From the NCBI GenBank assembly GCA_902632305.1, contig CACPCG010000002.1:149774-213773 (forward strand): a DNA stretch of 64,000 nucleotides. The letters run 5' to 3'. Positions 62,806-64,000 of this stretch are shown here, piece after piece. Made by a program: the position numbers and the translations under genes. The notes below the pieces were generated by a model, which saw only the letters and a program-made list of their open reading frames with translations, was not told the DNA's origin and did not search any database. This DNA comes from an uncultured Gammaproteobacteria bacterium (GTDB lineage Bacteria > Pseudomonadota > Gammaproteobacteria > GCA-002705445 > GCA-002716945). Positions within the stretch are counted from its first letter, which is position 1. Each line of letters opens with the position of its first letter.

Positions 62806-63887
62806 TGAAAAATTTAACTTACATCATCGCTGAGATTGGTGTTAATCATAATGGAAATGTTCAGTTAGCCAAACAAATGATAGCTGACTGCAAAAAATGT
62901 GGAGCCAATGCTGTAAAATTCCAAACATACAAGGCCTCTAGGATATGTGACGCTGATATTGGTAAGGCTAATTATCAAAAAAAATCTAGTGGCATTGAAT
63001 CACAGTATCAAATGTTAAAAAAATATGAGCTGGATTATAAGGATTTTAGAAAACTTAAAAAATATGCTGATAAAATAGACATTGATTTTCTTACGACGAT
63101 TGCAGATAAAAATGACTTAGATTTTTTAATAAATGATCTTAAGCTACAAACTATAAAAATTGGGTCATCTGATCTTACTAACATTCAATTACTTATACAT
63201 CTTGGCATGTCAAAGAAGAAAGTAATAATCTCAACAGGTATGTCTACGGACAAAGAGATTGAAATTGCTTTGTCTGCACTATCTTATGGATATTATAGAA
63301 ATGATTTCAAATTCAATAGAGACAAACATAAAAATTATTTTACAAAATCTGAAAAATATTTAAGTCAAAAAATCACCATACTACATTGTACGACAGAGTA
63401 CCCTGCTCCTGTAGATGAGCTCAATCTAAATGTTCTTGAGACGATGAGAAATAAGTATAAATGTAAAATCGGTTATTCAGATCATTCGGCTAACATGCTT
63501 ACTCCAGTCATAGCTGTTACAAAAAAAGCTTGTATAATAGAAGTTCACGTGACTAAATCAAAGAATCTAAGTGGACCAGATCATAAAAGTTCACTAAATT
63601 TTAAAGAATTTTTACAATATATCAAAAATATAAGAATGACGGAAATAATTTTAGGTATACCCAAAAAGATCATCACTAAATCTGAGAAAAAAAATATGAA
63701 ACACGTCTTAAAAAGAATATTCTGTGATAAAACATTAGAAAGTGAATCAATAATTACTGATAGTGATATTTTCTGTAAAAGATCTCTAGTAGGGATTCCA
63801 GCATATCAGTATAACAATGTTATAAATAAAAAAACCAAGAAAAAAATAAATGAAAATCAAGCAATTAGGAATAGAGATATAAAATAA
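62805..63887 (+). CDS. legI: N,N'-diacetyllegionaminate synthase LegI (NeuB family)
   Basis: LegI condenses the 6-deoxy hexosamine with phosphoenolpyruvate to make the nine-carbon sugar. It has 360 residues: a TIM-barrel domain starting YIIAEIGVNHNGNVQLAKQMI with KFQTYKA, ILHCTTEYPAPVDELNLN and IGYSDHSANMLTPVIAV, and a C-terminal antifreeze-like SAF domain (about residue 300 on: FCKRSLVGIPAY ... NENQAIRNRDIK). Assignment to Leg rather than Neu synthase rests on the LegB/LegC/PtmE context. Confidence 0.88.
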   Translation: MKNLTYIIAEIGVNHNGNVQLAKQMIADCKKCGANAVKFQTYKASRICDADIGKANYQKKSSGIESQYQMLKKYELDYKDFRKLKKYADKIDIDFLTTIADKNDLDFLINDLKLQTIKIGSSDLTNIQLLIHLGMSKKKVIISTGMSTDKEIEIALSALSYGYYRNDFKFNRDKHKNYFTKSEKYLSQKITILHCTTEYPAPVDELNLNVLETMRNKYKCKIGYSDHSANMLTPVIAVTKKACIIEVHVTKSKNLSGPDHKSSLNFKEFLQYIKNIRMTEIILGIPKKIITKSEKKNMKHVLKRIFCDKTLESESIITDSDIFCKRSLVGIPAYQYNNVINKKTKKKINENQAIRNRDIK

Positions 63888-64000
63888 ATGAAATCATTCA
63901 AGAAAAACATACTAAATCCAGATAGTAATATGTCAGATGCTATTAAAGTATTACAAGAATGTAAGCATAAAATAGTTCTTATACTTAAAGATAATAAACT
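63888..64000 (+). CDS. PtmE-like CBS-domain sugar nucleotidyltransferase (partial, N-terminus)
   Basis: The first 37 codons are in the window (MKSFKKNILNPDSNMSDA, then IKVLQECKHKIVLILKDN) and run off the right edge. This matches the CBS-domain start (ILxPDxxIxDAIxxL ... IVLVVDxxxKL) of PtmE, which makes the GDP-activated glucosamine precursor in the Campylobacter legionaminic pathway. The nucleotidyltransferase domain would lie beyond the edge. Its ATG follows the legI stop directly. Confidence 0.65.
   Translation, partial: MKSFKKNILNPDSNMSDAIKVLQECKHKIVLILKDNK

Noticed and set aside
1..64000. CRISPR arrays, transposases, integrases or prophage genes
   Set aside because: No regularly spaced direct repeats, terminal inverted repeats or mobile-element proteins were recognised anywhere in the window.

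Overview
The window is 64 kb of AT-rich DNA (roughly one third G+C by eye) with densely packed genes, many overlapping by 1 to 20 bases, and no insertion sequences, CRISPR arrays or phage genes that I could recognise. Gene content and order are gammaproteobacterial: pheS-pheT-ihfA-merR, prfB-lysS, mnmA-hflD, nrdR-ribD-ribE-ribBA-ribH-nusB-thiL, rpmF-plsX-fabH, and uvrC-pgsA followed by tRNA-Gly, tRNA-Cys and tRNA-Leu, which is the E. coli order. The picture is a streamlined, free-living and probably marine gammaproteobacterium with sulfur chemistry (SoxB, MsrPQ, two DsrC/TusE-family proteins, a UDP-sulfoquinovose synthase homologue). A lineage near the SUP05/Thioglobus sulfur oxidisers or another small-genome marine clade is possible, but the sequence alone does not let me name it.

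Bases 1 to about 20,450 hold housekeeping and central metabolism. These are translation and nucleoid genes (pheST, ihfA, prfB with its programmed frameshift, lysS, infA), purB, TCA and glyoxylate enzymes (fumC, acnA, aceA, icd), tRNA thiolation (mnmA), a reduced isc locus (iscR-iscU only) and a base-excision glycosylase. An unfamiliar three-gene cluster at 8989-10714 encodes a MotA/TolQ/ExbB-type channel protein, an ExbD-like partner with a novel periplasmic domain, and a small membrane protein.

Bases 20,480 to 29,650 carry a membrane hydrolase, two tandem TusE/DsrC-like genes, tmRNA (minus strand), purL, and an apparent operon msrP-msrQ-soxB. Bases 29,700 to 42,000 are a conventional run: glyA, nrdR, riboflavin genes, nusB, thiL, maf, rpmF, plsX, fabH, a uracil-DNA glycosylase, uvrC and pgsA. 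A glycosyltransferase gene is wedged inside the conserved tRNA cluster at 42,006-43,536.

From 46,105 to the right edge the window is a cell-surface polysaccharide region: an O-antigen ligase, UDP-glucose dehydrogenase, then an RfaH-type antiterminator followed directly by a canonical ops element at 49,549-49,561. Immediately behind ops lies one uninterrupted same-strand operon of at least 14 kb. It encodes a glycosyltransferase, an EPS-type MarR regulator, Wzz, a polysaccharide deacetylase, a Wzy-like polymerase, a sugar nucleotidyltransferase, an RfbG-like dehydratase, a SQD1-like UDP-sulfoquinovose synthase, an epimerase, a PglK-like ABC flippase, and a legionaminic-acid pathway (LegB, LegC, LegG, LegI and the start of PtmE). 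The encoded glycan may therefore combine a nonulosonic acid with a sulfonated sugar, expressed under RfaH control from an operon led by its own antiterminator gene. The strongest leads are this RfaH/ops arrangement, the SQD1 homologue, the PheT lacking its OB-fold domain, the cysteine-less IscR with its operator, and the three-gene TolQR-like cluster.
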